Positions 42,401-55,200 of a DNA stretch of 64,000 nucleotides are shown here, piece after piece (the first letter of the stretch is position 1; each line of letters starts with the position of its first letter). A program made the translations under genes and the position numbers. Source of the DNA: Saposhnikovia divaricata (taxonomy: Eukaryota; Streptophyta; Magnoliopsida; Apiales; Apiaceae); assembly GCA_036435485.1 (NCBI GenBank), contig CM071595.1:7368001-7432000 (forward strand). Reading direction: 5' to 3'. The notes below the pieces were generated by a model that saw only the letters and a program-made list of their open reading frames with translations, ran no database searches and was not told where the DNA came from.

Positions 42401-45230
42401 TTAAATCGAAGGTAAACCTCTCACCAACTCTCTTTTCACTAGAGAATTCATTGTTTTGAAGTTTAGGTGAGAAAGTTTCTTGTGCCATAACCAACTTTCA
42501 TCAGTGGATGCCTTTGAATAAAAACATCTAATTTCTTCTGTGCTTCCAGAGTTCATATTGGCTATGTACAAGTTTCCTTTTCTTACTCCAGTCAACTGTG
42601 GCCTTTCATTTCTCTTGTGTGATATTAGACAATTCTTCTTGTTGAAATGAACTTCATAACCTTTGTCACAGAATTGACTAATACTGAGCAAATTGTGCTC
42701 AAGGCCGTTCACAAAAGAGACATCTTCAACGATAACATTTCCAGCTTTTAATCTGCCATATCCATCAGTTTTAACTTTGCTGTTATCTCCAAAGGTAACG
42801 ACTGGGCCGGCCTTCTCCACCACATTTGTCAGCAGGGCTCTATCTCCGGTCATATGCCTTGAACATCCACTGTCCAGAATCCACATGACTCGTTCAACCT
42901 GTTTCAAACCCTGCAATGACAAATTGGTTAGACTTTCTTCGGAACCCAAATTTGATTGGGTCCGGAGTACTTAAAGAATTGACCTTTATCAGGTAAAGCA
43001 ACACTTTTTATTTTAACAACATTTTCTTCAGGTACTGGACATTTAACCCTGTAAACAGCTTTAACTTGTTTTGGTTTCAGCTTGGGTAACCATGTCTTTA
43101 CCATATCCTGAGAAGGACTTGGAGTCCTAATCTTAGAATTAGGTGATTTTTCAGTCCTGGATCTAACATGTTTATTTCTGCTCATATGCTGTCTAGGAAC
43201 ATTCTTATTAACACATGCATGATTACCGTTAAAGTAAGCAGACATTATATTAAAAGCACAAGACATGCAATTAACAGCATCACACTTTTTATGAGCAGTA
43301 TCAATAACAGGAATAGCAAGCATGGTAGATATGTTGTTGCATTTATTCATGTTGTTACTTCTACTACTAGTTTTCAAGGAACTAGTAGACTCACCAACTC
43401 TTTCTGTTTTCTTAAACACAGACTTTCTATCTTCATCTTTTTTAACAACTTGATTACTTTGTAAGACTACGCCATTAGCTAAATCCTCAATGCGCATCTC
43501 TTCCTTAATGATAAAAGATGTTGTATCCAAAGGTTCTGCTATGGATGTCTTAAAGAGTGGGTTACTAACACCCTTAAGCACTATTGGGATACCCCTTTCT
43601 ACAGCACTGACACGATTAGGGGTAATAATGCTTTTTCGACTAATAGCTTCATTATAATCAAACCCAATTCCTACGGTTTGATTAATAGCTTGTTGGTTAA
43701 ACAACTCTTTAGCCACTTTACATGAATTAGAAGTAGCACTAACCCTTATTTCTAGCTCAGCTATTGTTTCACGTTGTTGAACCACTATCAACGCTAGAGA
43801 CCTCTCAAGTTCTTTTAGAATTCTTATTTCTGATTTTTGTTTATCATGGCAATTTTGTACATCGTGTAATTCTGATAATTGATTACTAAGATCTGTATTT
43901 AACAAATTTAGCCTTTCAATCTCTCTATTAGCATTACCTAGTGTATCACTAAGTTGATAAATATATTGACTTTCAGTACATGATACCTCAGATGAAGTAC
44001 CACTGGAGTTATCAGATTTTGCCATCAGGGCAAGATTGCCATACTCTTCATCTTCAGAGTCTGTATCATCCCAACTCTTTCCAGCTGCCACATAGGCTTT
44101 ACCTGTCTTCTTCTTCTCAGATCCAAAGTCTTTTCTTTGGTTTTGTTTTGGCTTCTGACATTCAGTAGCGAAATGTCCAAGTTCATTACAGTTGTAGCAT
44201 CTAATTTTACTTCTTTCAACTGTTCCAGTTTTGTAACCCCTCTGTTACTTGAGGATGAAGAACCTCCTCTCTGGAACCTGTTATAGTTAGATTTGTACCT
44301 GAACTTGGGATTCTTCCTGAATCTGAAGTTGCTGAATTTCCTTACCAACAAAGCCATGGACTCATCTTCCAACTGATCTAGCTCTTCTAACGAATAGAAG
44401 TCTCCTTCATCTGGACTAGCATTCGTTTGACCAACTTCAACTTCAAGCTTACCACTGTCAACATTACAAGGTTGAATAACCTTATCTTCCACTTCCTGTT
44501 TGTTCTCAACAATAAGAGCTGTAGAAGTATTAGCAACTCTTCCTTTTCCATAAACCTCCTTTTGTTGAAATTGTTCCAGTTCATAGGTTTTTAAAACACC
44601 AAAGAGTCTTTCTATAGTAATTTCACTTAGATTCCTCGACTCTCTGATAGCTGTAATTCTATGTTCTAGATGAACAGGCATTGACAGTAGAAATTTTCTG
44701 TTGATCTCTTTCTGAGTGTAGTACTTGCCATGCATCTGTAAATTGTTGACAAGTTTGTTATATCTTTCAAACACATCTTGAATACTTTCATTGTATGCTG
44801 ATCGAAAGTGTTCATACTCAGATGTCAGAATTTCTAGACGATTCTCCCTAACTTCCTCTGTTCCTTCATTCACAGTTTCAATGGTTTCCCACATGTGCTT
44901 TGCAGTCTTGCAGTTAATCACATGACTGTACATCACAGAGTCTAAAGAATCTATTAAGATCAGTCTTAAATTAATGTCAAGTCCAGCTTCTTCTCTTTCA
45001 ACAAGAGTGTACTCAGAAGAATCTTTGTGTACAAACTTTGCAGGGGAAATAACTTTTCCATCAGTAACAACTTCAGGAATTAATCCAAAAGGTATTATTG
45101 GTCCTTTTGATAAGACTTTCATGTATTTAGGATTTGCAACCTCGAGGAACATTAACATTTTGTTCTTCCACATATCATAACTGTTTTTGTCATATATGGG
45201 AATTTTCACAGTTCCAACTTTAGAAGACAT
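42401..45230 (-). pseudogene. gag: SIRE-type gag and protease region with frame breaks
   Basis: ATG at 45230 opens MSSKVGTVKIPIYDKNSYDMW, the usual SIRE/Maximus gag start, with a UBN2-type gag core (about 45200-44600). A frameshift near 44250 moves the zinc knuckle (CYNCNELGHFATEC, about 44160-44205) to another frame. That frame continues to 42928 with a coiled-coil part. A second shift near 42940 leads to the protease (WILDSGCSRHMTG) and the GAG-pre-integrase HHCC region (LWHKKLSHLNF). A nonsense TAA at 42403-42401 ends it, where GLPSI is followed in frame by FTQEGLC. The copy cannot make full Gag-Pol without these breaks being bypassed. Confidence 0.88.
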
Positions 45231-45315
45231 GATTAATTTTTTAAGAGAGTTAAAAAATTCGGGGATGATTTTTTAATCGAGTAAAATGGGATCTTTGATT
45301 TGTGTATGAATCAAT

Positions 45316-45329
45316 CTGCTCTGATACCA
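45316..45329 (-). other. Primer binding site of the SIRE-type element
   Basis: On the minus strand TGGTATCAGAGCAG, complementary to initiator tRNA-Met, two bases from the 5' LTR. Confidence 0.85.
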
Positions 45330-45331
45330 AT

Positions 45332-46696
45332 TGTTAGGTCCGATAAGATTGTAGAAGGGGGGGTTGAATACAATCTTTACCTTTTGATCGAAATTTGTCC
45401 TTTAAATTAAATTTGATAAAGACAAATTTATGTGCGGAATTATTTAACACAATTCTTCAAGTTGAATATAACTGTATATTAACTTGATGTGGTGTTACAA
45501 AATCAGTATAACAACTTATCAAGATGTTAATAACTAATTAGAAAATTCGACATGAACTTTTCTAATTTAGTTAATAATAATCAAGATAAGAACTAGGAAA
45601 CTTAATTCGCTAGTAGTACAAGAATCACAAATAAACAAGTTCTAGCGGATAGAATATAACAAAAATGAAGAACTTGAATTTCTGGGAATTGTTTAAGCTT
45701 TGGTGTTCTTGGTGTTCTTGAGAGAGAATTCTGTTCTGGATAGTATGTTTTCTGTTGTGTTTTTATCCGTTATGACATAATCTGCTGTGTTCTATTCTTT
45801 TATATTAGTAACAGGTCTTGCTGGCTTTCTGTAGGATATTTAACTGCTCCAGCATGACTTAAACTGCTACCAAGACTTGATTTTCCTTCATTAAGACTTA
45901 CACAAACCTCCATTAAGACATATATTTTGTCGGTATGACTTAATAGAAATTCGGTAAGACTTACAACAGCTGGCAGAGGTCGGTAAGACTTAATTCAGGT
46001 CGGTAAGTCATAATCCTGAAAAGTTTCTGTCGGTATGACTTAAAATTAGGTCATACCGAATTTTCCTTCTCCAAGACTTAATCCAATCTTCTTTCTTTAA
46101 GTCATATTGATCCATTTAATTAATTAATGATTAACTAATTCATATTTAATTGATACAATAATTAATTTAATAAATAAATTAATTCTTCCAGAATTAATTC
46201 ATTTAATTCAATCAACTAAATGATTTATATCAATTATAAATGAATTTAATTAAATCAATAAATAATTAATTTAATTCTTACAAACCACTAAAGGTAGTAA
46301 AGAATTACCACTGATTTGTGTTGACGTTCGATGTACTGTCTGGTTCATGAACGACTAACTTCAACGATGCTTCTTCACTTTTGACTTTAGGTTGTGGTTT
46401 GTTTCTTCTCTCAATTCTCTTGTACTGTAACTGACCTTCAAACTATCACTCGAAAAATCTCTGTCACTGTTCAAATGAATCCATTCACTTCAATGCTGTA
46501 CTGGGGCTTGATCATATAACTGAATCGTCTTCCAGTGTATGACATCAAAACTATAGATTGACTTTTCTTCTTTCTTCTGACAGATAATACTTCTTGAGAT
46601 TCTTGTGACAGTTCATATGTATATTTACTTATTACAATTTGGTTTAAGTTGATTAGGATCCTCTAACTACAAATAGGCTGAGTCATATGCCTTTCA
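45332..46696 (-). repeat. 5' LTR of the SIRE-type element
   Basis: 1365 bp, matching 24010-25374 at about 98.8%. Confidence 0.95.
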
Positions 46697-48005
46697 AATT
46701 TAGACGCAAAATGTACAACTTAATCGGGACATTTTATAATGTGAAATTTTGATAAAAATATATAAATATGATGAGTTTGATTGGGTTGAATGAAATTGGA
46801 ACAGATGGAACGAAATTCATTTAACTACATGAACTAGAGTTTAACCCAACATTTAAAGAGGGGTGATTCATTTTTTCTAATTTTTCCTACGAAATTTGCA
46901 CTCGTTCATTTTTATAATTAATTTTCTTTAAGGAATAAGTTCTATTTTTTGTTTCCCTTAATTTTCATACGATTCTTTTTAAAGTATAATAACTATTAAT
47001 AACTTATATATATATATATATACTAAAAATGGTCATAAATACAGGTACAATACGGAATATCAGCCGTCGATTATTGAGATGAGACGGACCTAGGCCCAGC
47101 TAAATCTAACTTCACTTAGCAATGGTTCTCCCAGATTCAAATTATGGATCTTCACTTAGTCGGCCTGATCGGAATTATCTTTTCGGAGTAATTTGAACTC
47201 AGTTTAAATTATTTATGATATGATCTTAGTAAATCCCCGTTTTCCTACCATCTTGAGATTTTAGGAGAACTAGTAACTTAACATAGATTAAGTATAGCAA
47301 AATCACAACCTGGCCAGTTGTGAAAAATAGGAAATTACACTATTAAGATAAATTCAAATCAGAAAGTACAAAATATGAAAATCATAGAAAATTCCGAGAG
47401 CTTCTCACAATGGTAAGCCTCTTTAAAAATGGACAAATAACAAATTCAGAAAATATATTTGAAGACAATAGAACAGAATCAGCCCCTGACTTATTTTGTA
47501 TTAAGTTATTTACGACATCAAAAACATAGAATTTAGAAGCGGAGTGTTAACAAAAAATGTAGAAAACGGAAATACCTTTCTATAGTGATATTACTCAGAA
47601 AATATGCACAAAAACTCAATTTAATATGAATTTTCAAAGTAATAGTATCAGTTTAGAAAACGTCCTGGCAAATCACTAAAATCGCAAAATACACATATTT
47701 ACATGCAGAATCTCAGAAAGGCTAAAGAACAAAAGTTGTAGATAATTCAAATACTTTTTCGGGGACTGAAAAATCAGCATCATGACATAAAAATCGAATT
47801 TTATACAAATTTTATAAGAACTCACCACATGTAAAAGATCAAATACGACAATCTCTTACGATCAAAACGAGGTAGAAAGCATAAAGTGATATTCGTACCA
47901 TAAAACTCAGAAATTACGAATGGTGTTCAAGAATTTCAGATTTTACAATCACTCTAAAATCTAATATATGTATATAAAGCATAAAACCCATAAATTCTAA
48001 ATTCT
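46697..48005. other. Intergenic with a TRIM LTR fragment
   Basis: No gene. It has a TA repeat at about 46998-47020. At 47210-47284 the text ends ATCTTGAGATTTTAGGAGAA and then CTTAACA, the reverse complement of the TRIM LTRs at 23495-23955, so a solo TRIM LTR in the opposite orientation. Confidence 0.55.
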
Positions 48006-48020
48006 AAACAAAATATGATG

Positions 48021-48767
48021 GTTTTTTTTTCCTAAAAAATAATCATTTTCATTAAAACTCAAGCAACATTACATCAATGCAATCAGTGGAATAATCAAAA
48101 GACTCAAACCAAATATTGAGCAACTTAATTAGCAAATTACTTAACAAACAGAACGTACATACAGATATGAAACATTTTTTAAGTTAAGATTGAAAACAAA
48201 GGTTTCCTGGGAAATCCAATCCACATCATCACTAAAAGGAGTAACATCACAACTGAAATTTACCCAATAAAATCCAATGATAGTCCGATGTTCAGGTATT
48301 TCAGAAGGAACATATGTCCTCCTACCATGAACAATCATTCGTTGAGAAAGGTGAGCTTTTGCAATATTCGTCACTACTCCAGCCTCGATACATGCTTTCC
48401 AAATCCCCAATACACCATGTAAATCAATGTCAAAGTAATAAACCAACAAGCACTCGCACAAAGCGATACAATCGCATAAAGCGATACAACCCAAACATAA
48501 CAACACACGAAAACCCACAAAAATGGGGGACAAACAAAGATCCAAACCACTCAAATCGAATCAGATTTGAGAATCAAAATGAAGACATTTTAGGAACAAA
48601 ACTCGATTTTATTAAGTAAAAAGGACTAAGAAAACAAGAAAGAGATTTAGATGATGGGATGGAAATTATTAGGTGATAGAAAGGGGCTGAAATGATGAAG
48701 AAAGGGATAGATCTGGAAAAAAATAAGACGGTTATGGAGGATCAACTCTCATTAGAGAGAGAAAAAA
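48021..48767 (-). mobile_element. Retroposed repeat, copy 2
   Basis: Flanked by AAAATATGATGGTTT (about 48010) and AAAATATGATAGTTT (about 48766), a 15-bp duplication with one mismatch. A T-run at the left marks a poly(A) tail on the minus strand. Near the right end the minus strand reads CTAATGAGAGTTGATCC, as in copies 1 and 3, then AATAAAATCGAG. The frame 48554-48141 contains IAKAHLSQ and DLHGVLGIWKA, parallel to DLHDVFGIRKA in copy 1. Confidence 0.68.
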
Positions 48768-48783
48768 ATATGATAGTTTATAT

Positions 48784-49796
48784 ACAAGAGAATTGATCTT
48801 TTACTTCTCTTCTCTCTCTCCTTGTCCTCTGACCAAAAAGAAGTAACGTAAGCCTCAACTCAAGCCTTTTTTTCTTTAAACGCCACTTCCTTTTCTTTAT
48901 TTCTTTTTTCTTTTTTTCTTATAAATTAGATAATATTTAGTATAAAATAATATAAAAATATTGGGGGTCTTACAGTATTGCTTAATTTGACAGGATGACA
49001 TGGGTGAAAATTCCATCTTCAATCTAATTCCAGTGCACATCCTTAAAAAGGTAAAATCGATCTGATTCCATCTTATTAAATGCCACTGACAATATATTGA
49101 TAAGAGTGGCTAATTTGTTTTAAGTATAAAACAAATAATGTAGTTAAACACTAACTAGGTTTTCGATCAGTAATAAGGACAAAACCAAATCGATATGCAT
49201 CCTTTCACATGCAAGCCATTCAAGCATAATTTAGAATTTTTATGAGCTAGCTAGACATGGTACTGAATTAGAGTTCGAGTTCAGCTACCACGAGTTACAA
49301 AACTAGAAAAAGTTACCTGAAAAATACGAGTACCTTTTACGAACATACTACTTTGACTTATTCTTTTGACTTTAGTAACTCTTTACTTTTTACTTATTCT
49401 TCTGGGTAGCCAAACAGCAGTCTCAAACAGAAGTCCATTTTTCAGTAAGCCATCAAATAAATAATCAGCAAACTATCAATGACCTCTTAGTGTCACACAT
49501 ATATATCTTCGTCGTTTCATTTTGCAAGATTCGATTGTTTGAAACATTTTTTTTTTGCTAAGCTGTTTAAACTTATTAAACACAAGATAGTGCGTGTGTG
49601 AAAGATTAATTATCTAAAAAATCACAAAGAAGGAATAAAAACATCGCTCTTAATTTTTGCGGTAATTAATATAAATTTTAATACGAATATATTGTTTGCC
49701 AACAATGCAAATAGAAATAGCACAATTGTACAATAATAGGAAACAAAAAGAATAAAATCCATAAAGCAACTTAGGATCCAAACCAAGCTACAAATT
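48784..49796. other. Intergenic, 3' side of the split HyPRP gene
   Basis: No gene is seen. Pyrimidine-rich stretches at 48800-48920 and AT-rich DNA elsewhere. Confidence 0.5.
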
Positions 49797-50044
49797 TCAG
49801 GTACATTCAAAGACATTTGGGACTTTCTTGCCATATTTGTTCAGAACTAAGCTGAGAGCAATAGGGAGATTGAGATTGATCCCCAAAATGTTGGCTTTAA
49901 TGGCAGTGCAAAGGCATACGGTCGCCTCGAGGTTAACAAGGCCTTCGAGAAGACTGCAGCATGGTAGTGTTGGTGGAGATCCAATCACAACATTGTGAAC
50001 CAAATTGAGGACATCAGCACAAACACCTAATTTTAGGGCATCTT

Positions 50045-50338
50045 TGTTGGTGTTAATCTTGAGTTGGTTTGTTTATTTACATTTACATTTGAATAAAGTA
50101 GTCGTTAGTTTTGTTTGTGTTTGTTAAGATAGCAGATCAATGAGCATGATTCTAGGAACAGATCGAGTCTGTTTGGGATCAGATTGAGCTATCATTTCCT
50201 TGTTTTCAGAATTTCAGTTGTAAGCCTTGAGCTATATATTTTCTTTTATAGAATAAAACAGCAATGCTTTTGGCAGCCAAGTAGTTAGTTTCCTCTATAT
50301 ACAATATACGTTTATCATTTGCATATGTAAAAACTATA
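50045..50338 (+). repeat. 5' LTR of the copia element
   Basis: Starts TGTTGGTGTTAATC, ends AAAACTATA; matches 54572-54866. Confidence 0.93.
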
Positions 50339-50388
50339 TTTGGTATCAGAGCAGAGGTCACTTTCAAAGAAAGGCGCAGAACATTCCA

Positions 50389-53300
50389 ATGGATGTCAAC
50401 AAGGTCAAAACAGGGGGATCGATTGGCTTAAGCTATCCTACGTTATCAAAGAGTAACTATACTACTTGGGCTTTGAAGATGAAAGTATACATGCAAGCAC
50501 AAGGAGTCTGGACAGCGATTGAGCAAACAGATCAAAAGGCGGTTGTTGAAGAAAAGACGGATAAGGTGGCCTTGGCTATGCTATGCTGTACCAGACGGAT
50601 AAGGTAGAGAAAGAAACATTCAAAGAGGCCTGGGTAGCACTGAGGACGATGTACCAAGGGGCAGATCGTGCGAAAAAAGCAAAAGCTCAAACACTGAGAT
50701 CTGAGTTTGAACTCATGACGATGAAAGATAGTGAGCAGTTAGATGATTTCTACCTAAGATTGAATGGGTTTGTGACTAACATACGGGCTTTGGGTGAAAC
50801 CATGACTGAATCCTATGTGGTCAAGAAACTACTTCGTGCAGTACCGAGTAGATTCTTGCAAATTGCCTCAACCTTTGAGCAATTCGGTGACTTGGAGAAG
50901 TTAACAGTAGAAGAAGTAGTGGGTTCATTGAAAACTCATGAAGAAAGAATAAATGGAAGTAACAAGAGGGAGTCTAATGAAGGACAGTTGATGCTGACTG
51001 AAGAGGAGTGGCAGAAACGTGAAGGCAACGATAGCAAACTCCTACTTACTCGTGAAGAGTGGCAGAAACGTTCGAGTAAAAGAAGTTCAGATGGACAGCA
51101 CTCTGGTGGTTTTAAACCAAGGGGAGGACGTGACAAAAGTAACCTGAGATGCTATAATTGTTCAGGCTCTGGACATTTTGCTATAGACTGTAAGAAACCT
51201 AGACGCAGCAAAGATTCGAAGGAAGAAGTATACATGGCGAAACTCGAAGATGATGAGCCAGCATTACTCCTTGCAAAATATGAAGGAAAAGATCCAGAAA
51301 ACACAATCTTGAAAGAAAACCAGGTGATCCCTTCTCAATTGTCAAAAATGCAAACTGAATCCAACGTGTGGTACTTAGACAATGGAACCAGTAGTCATAT
51401 GACTGGTTTCAAATCGAAGTTCACAAAATTGGACGAAAAGATACGTGGAGTGGTTAGCTTTGGAGATGGGTCTACCGTTCATATAGAAGAAAAGGGAATT
51501 GTGGCTTTTGAATGCAAGAATGGAGAGATTCGAACACTGGAGGATGTGTACTATCTTCCAACTCTAAAAAACAACATCATCGGCTTGGGACAAATGACAG
51601 AGCAAGGGAACAGAATTGCGATTAAAGGAGAGATTCTGTGGGTGTATGATGAAGGAGATAAACTTCTTATGAAGGTAAAACGTTCCCCTAATAGACTTTA
51701 CAAGATTGCTATCAATTCTGCAAAACAGAGATGTATGCTGTCTAAACAAAGATGTGATGTCAAAGCTGTGGCACAAGCGCATGGGGCATGTAAATTACCA
51801 TGCTTTGTCTCTTATGCACAAAGACAAGATGGTGAATGGGATGTCAAGAATAGAAGTACCAAATGAAGTATGCAAGGGCTGTCTTATGTAAAAGCAAACA
51901 AGGAAGAAATTTCCAGAGAGGTCAAGCTATAGTGCAACAAAGGTCTTGGAGCTGATACATGGCGATCTTTGTGGCCCAATAGAACCGGAAACTGCTTCTG
52001 GGAAAAGGTATTTTCTCTTGCTTGTTGACGAATTTAGCAGATATATGTGGGTATTTTTCTTGAAGGCAAAGAACGAAGCGTTAAGTGCTTTTAAAAATTT
52101 CTATGCATTGGTGGAGAGGGGACCAGAAAGAAAGGTGAGAATGTTACGAACTGACAGGGGAGGAGAATTTCTTTCAAATGAGTTTGAAAGTTATTGCAAA
52201 GTGAAGGGGATAGAAAGGCATTACACAGCACCCTACACTCCGCAACAAAACGGAGTCGTAGAACGTCGAAATCGAACGGTGGTTGAAATGGCCAGAAGTT
52301 GTTTGAAAGAAATGAAGCTGCCGAATGTTACGTGGGGGGAAGCCGTGAGACACTCAATCTACTTGCTCAACCGATTACCAACTCGTGCATTAACTGGAGT
52401 GACTCCTTATGAAGTTTGGAATGAAAATAAACCTCAAATTGGGCACATCAGAGTGTTTGGATGCATTGGGCACATGAAAATTCCAAGTCAACATACTCAG
52501 AAACTGGACGATCGCAGCAAACAAGTGGTTAACTTAGGAAAAGAACCAGGGACCAAAGCATATCGATTGTATGACCCCCTCACTAAGCGAGTACATGTGA
52601 GTAGGGATGTTACTTTTGAAGAAAACAAATCGTGGCCCTGGGATCATAGTGATGAGGAAGAGCAAAATGGAAGTTTTTTAGTGGAAGGTTTGATTGATGC
52701 AAGTGAGTATCAGGCTGAGGGAGACGAAAATGATTCAAACGACATGAGTCAATCTACACCTCAAAGGACCAACACCATTTCTGCTCGAAGTGATGATAGT
52801 CCTCAGAGAGATGCTTACTCTTCTACTGCAAGAACAGGTTCTAGTAGTTCATCAACATTGCAGACACCGATTCAATCATAGTTTCAGGGTTTAAATCCTG
52901 AAGACTATGATGACAGCACTGAGCCCAGGAAAGTCAGAAGATTGTCTGAAGTTTATGCTGAGAGTAAAGAAGTTTTCTTGGACGAAGAGTTGTACCTCAT
53001 GGGTGTAGAAGAACCAATGAATTATATGCAGGCCACAAAAGATCGTAACTGGAAGCTTGCCATGGAGAAAGAAATGCACTCTATCGAAGAGAACAACACA
53101 TGGAAGCTCACTGAATTACCTCCAGGAAAGAAAACGATAGGCTTGAAGTGGATTTACAAGTTAAAAAAGGATGCAGAGGGAAATGTGATAAAGTACAAAG
53201 CGAGATTAGTTGCTAAGGGATATGTTCAAGAACACGGAGTCGATTTTGATGAGATTTTTGCCCCAGTAACAAGAATTGAAACCGTACGTCTGTTGTTGGC

Positions 53301-54556
53301 TTTGGGAGCAAAGTGGGAATGGGAAGTCCATCATCTCGATGTAAAGACAGCCATCTTAAATGGTGAAATCAGTGAAGACGTTTATGTAGTGCAACCTGAA
53401 GGTTTTGTGAAAAAGGGTAAGGAGAATCTGGTTTATAAATTAATAAAAGCTCTGTATGGCCTTCGTCAAGCTCCACGAGCTTGGTATGCAAAGTTAAACT
53501 CTTACCTTAAAAGTCTGGGTTTTACGAAGTGCCCATCAGACACGCAGTGTACACCAGGAAGGAGGGTGAAGACAGATTGATTGTTGCTGTTTACGTTGAT
53601 GACTTGCTAATAACTGGGAGCAGTGTGAGCTTGATCAAAAAATTCAAGGACGAGATGAATCAGAAGTTTGACATGACAGATATGGGCAAGTTGAGCTACT
53701 ATTTGGGCATCGAGGTGCATCAAGAAAGAGGTTGTATTCGGTTAAAGCAAACAGGCTATGCTAAGAAGATCTTTGAGAAGGCTGGAATGAAGGGCTGCAA
53801 TCCAACTAAGTACCCTATGGATCCTAAGGAACAACTTGTCAAAGATGAAGAAGGGAAGGCAGTGGATGCTACAGAATACAAAGTATGATTGGGGGGTTAA
53901 GATACTTGGTGCACACCAGGCCAGACATAGCCTATTCGGTTGGTATAGCAAGCAGGTTCATGGAGCGACCAACCGTGCTGCATAAGAATGCTGTTAAAAG
54001 AATCATTCGATATATCCAAGGCACGTTGCAGTTTGGACTTGTGTATACTAAAAACAGTGGGAACAATGTGCTAACAGGTTTTGCAGATAGTGACCTAGCA
54101 GGCAGTTTGGATGACAGAAGAAGTACTGGGGGTATGTGCTTCTATTTGAATGATAGTCTCATCACATGGGTGTCTCAAAAGCAACGCTGCGTAGCACGTT
54201 CGTCCTGCTAGGCAGAGTTCATGACCGCAACTGCAGCAGCTTGCCAAGCTATATGGATTCGGAATGTACTAAATCAGATAACAGAAGAACAGATTGGACC
54301 AGTGGTACTGTGTGTTGACAACAAGTCTGCAATCGACCTGGGTAAAAATCCTGTCTTTCACGGAAGGAGTAAGCACATTCATGTCCGTTATCATTTCATT
54401 AGGGAATGCGTGGAACGGGGGGGGGGGGGAATTATTATGAAACATGTGAGCAGTGAATGTCAGAAGGCGGACATCCTAACCAAAGCCATGACTACGGTCA
54501 AATTTGAAAGGATGAGGAGATTGCTTGGCATTGAGAATCTGTCTGGACAACTCTAA
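50389..54556 (+). pseudogene. Copia gag-pol, multiple frameshifts and stops
   Basis: Domains in order: gag (YPTLSKSNYTTWALKMKVYM), zinc knuckle CYNCSGSGHFAIDC (about 51150), protease (WYLDNGTSSHMTG, about 51370), GAG-pre-integrase (LWHKRMGHVNYHAL, about 51745), integrase (52000-52400: HGDLCGP, RTDRGGEF, NGVVERRNR), RT (53040-53900: LDVKTAILNGE, VDDLLITG), RNase H (54080-54520: DSDLAGS, CVDNKSA). Breaks: frame shifts near 50590, 51750, 53540 and 53885; stops TAA near 51889, TAG at 52879 and TAG at 54209. A 12-13 base G run lies at about 54418. It cannot move by itself. Confidence 0.93.
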
Positions 54557-54571
54557 GATTAAGGGAGGATA

Positions 54572-54866
54572 TGTTGGTGTTAATCTTGAGTTGGTTTGTT
54601 TATTTACATTTACATTTGAATAAAGTAGTCGTTAGTTTTTGTTTGTGTTTGTTAAGATAGCAGATCAATGAGCATGATTCTAGGAACAGAACGAGTCTGT
54701 TTGGGATCAGATTGAGCTATCATTTCCTTGTCTTCAGCATTTCAGTTGTAAGCCTTGAGCTATATATTTTCTTTTATCGAATAAAACAGCAATGTTTTTG
54801 ACAGCCAAGTAGTTAGTCTCCTCTATATACAATATACGTTTATCATTTGCATATGTAAAAACTATA
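54572..54866 (+). repeat. 3' LTR of the copia element
   Basis: 295 bp; ends ACTATA directly before the second ATCTT. Confidence 0.93.
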
Positions 54867-55138
54867 ATCTTTAGGGTACTTTCCAGCTGATGGTGTTGGA
54901 TATGGATATAGTGTCGGATTTGCTGGATATGGAGTTGGCTTGGGCTTGGGCTTAGGCTTAGGACCAGGGCAAGTGTCACAAGAACTCACTAATGTAAAGA
55001 AGAGGATGTTAAGTGCAAAAATTAGAGCTACTGAAGCAGTGTTTGTAGAACCCATTTGTTTTCAAATGTATTGCAAGTGATGATCAGAACTTTAGGAGTG
55101 TGTTCTTCTGGTGGAGAAGTTCATTGTCAAAGAGATGA

Positions 55139-55200
55139 ATTTATAGGGTGAATTTTCGACATGCCTGCAGAAATTGAGCTGGCAAGCACATTAAAATTAG
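55139..55200 (-). promoter_or_regulatory. TATA box and shared promoter block of the split HyPRP gene
   Basis: TATAAAT on the minus strand at 55145-55139, then the block GAGCTGGCAAGCACATTA (plus-strand reading) within 55171-55200, as at 21111 and 58205. Confidence 0.6.

Larger units (their letters stand above)
24010..46696 (-). mobile_element. Ty1/copia retrotransposon, SIRE/Maximus type, 22.7 kb with nested insertions
   Basis: LTRs of 1365 bp at both ends, an exact target duplication AATTT (24005-24009 and 46697-46701), an initiator-Met primer site at the right inner edge and a G-rich polypurine tract at the left inner edge. Together these define one element on the minus strand. The two LTRs differ by about 17 substitutions (about 1.2%) with no net length change. 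Coding order is gag, protease, integrase, RT, RNase H, then a long third ORF, as in SIRE-lineage elements. A solo LTR and a complete Tat-type element sit inside it; without them it would be about 13.6 kb. Confidence 0.95.
50045..54866 (+). mobile_element. Degenerate Ty1/copia element inside the HyPRP gene
   Basis: LTRs 50045-50338 (294 bp) and 54572-54866 (295 bp), target duplication ATCTT (50040-50044 and 54867-54871), primer site TGGTATCAGAGC at 50341-50352 and polypurine tract AAGGGAGGATA at 54561-54571. LTRs differ by 7 substitutions and one indel (about 2.4%). The LTRs begin TG but end TA at both copies, a known non-canonical LTR end seen mainly in copia elements. Confidence 0.95.
49797..55055 (-). 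pseudogene. DC2.15-like HyPRP gene split by a copia retrotransposon
   Basis: The 5' part (55055-54872) encodes the signal peptide and Pro/Lys region up to GKYPKD. The 3' part (50044-49797) encodes the 8-cysteine domain to FECT. The halves are separated by a copia element flanked by ATCTT duplications; excising it would restore one frame like that of the gene at 57653. Two of the eight conserved cysteines are replaced by Tyr (GKY for GKC; NKYG for NNCG), so the domain has also decayed by point mutation. TATA (55139-55145) and the shared promoter block remain. Any transcript would stop in the LTR after YSFYICK. Confidence 0.93.
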
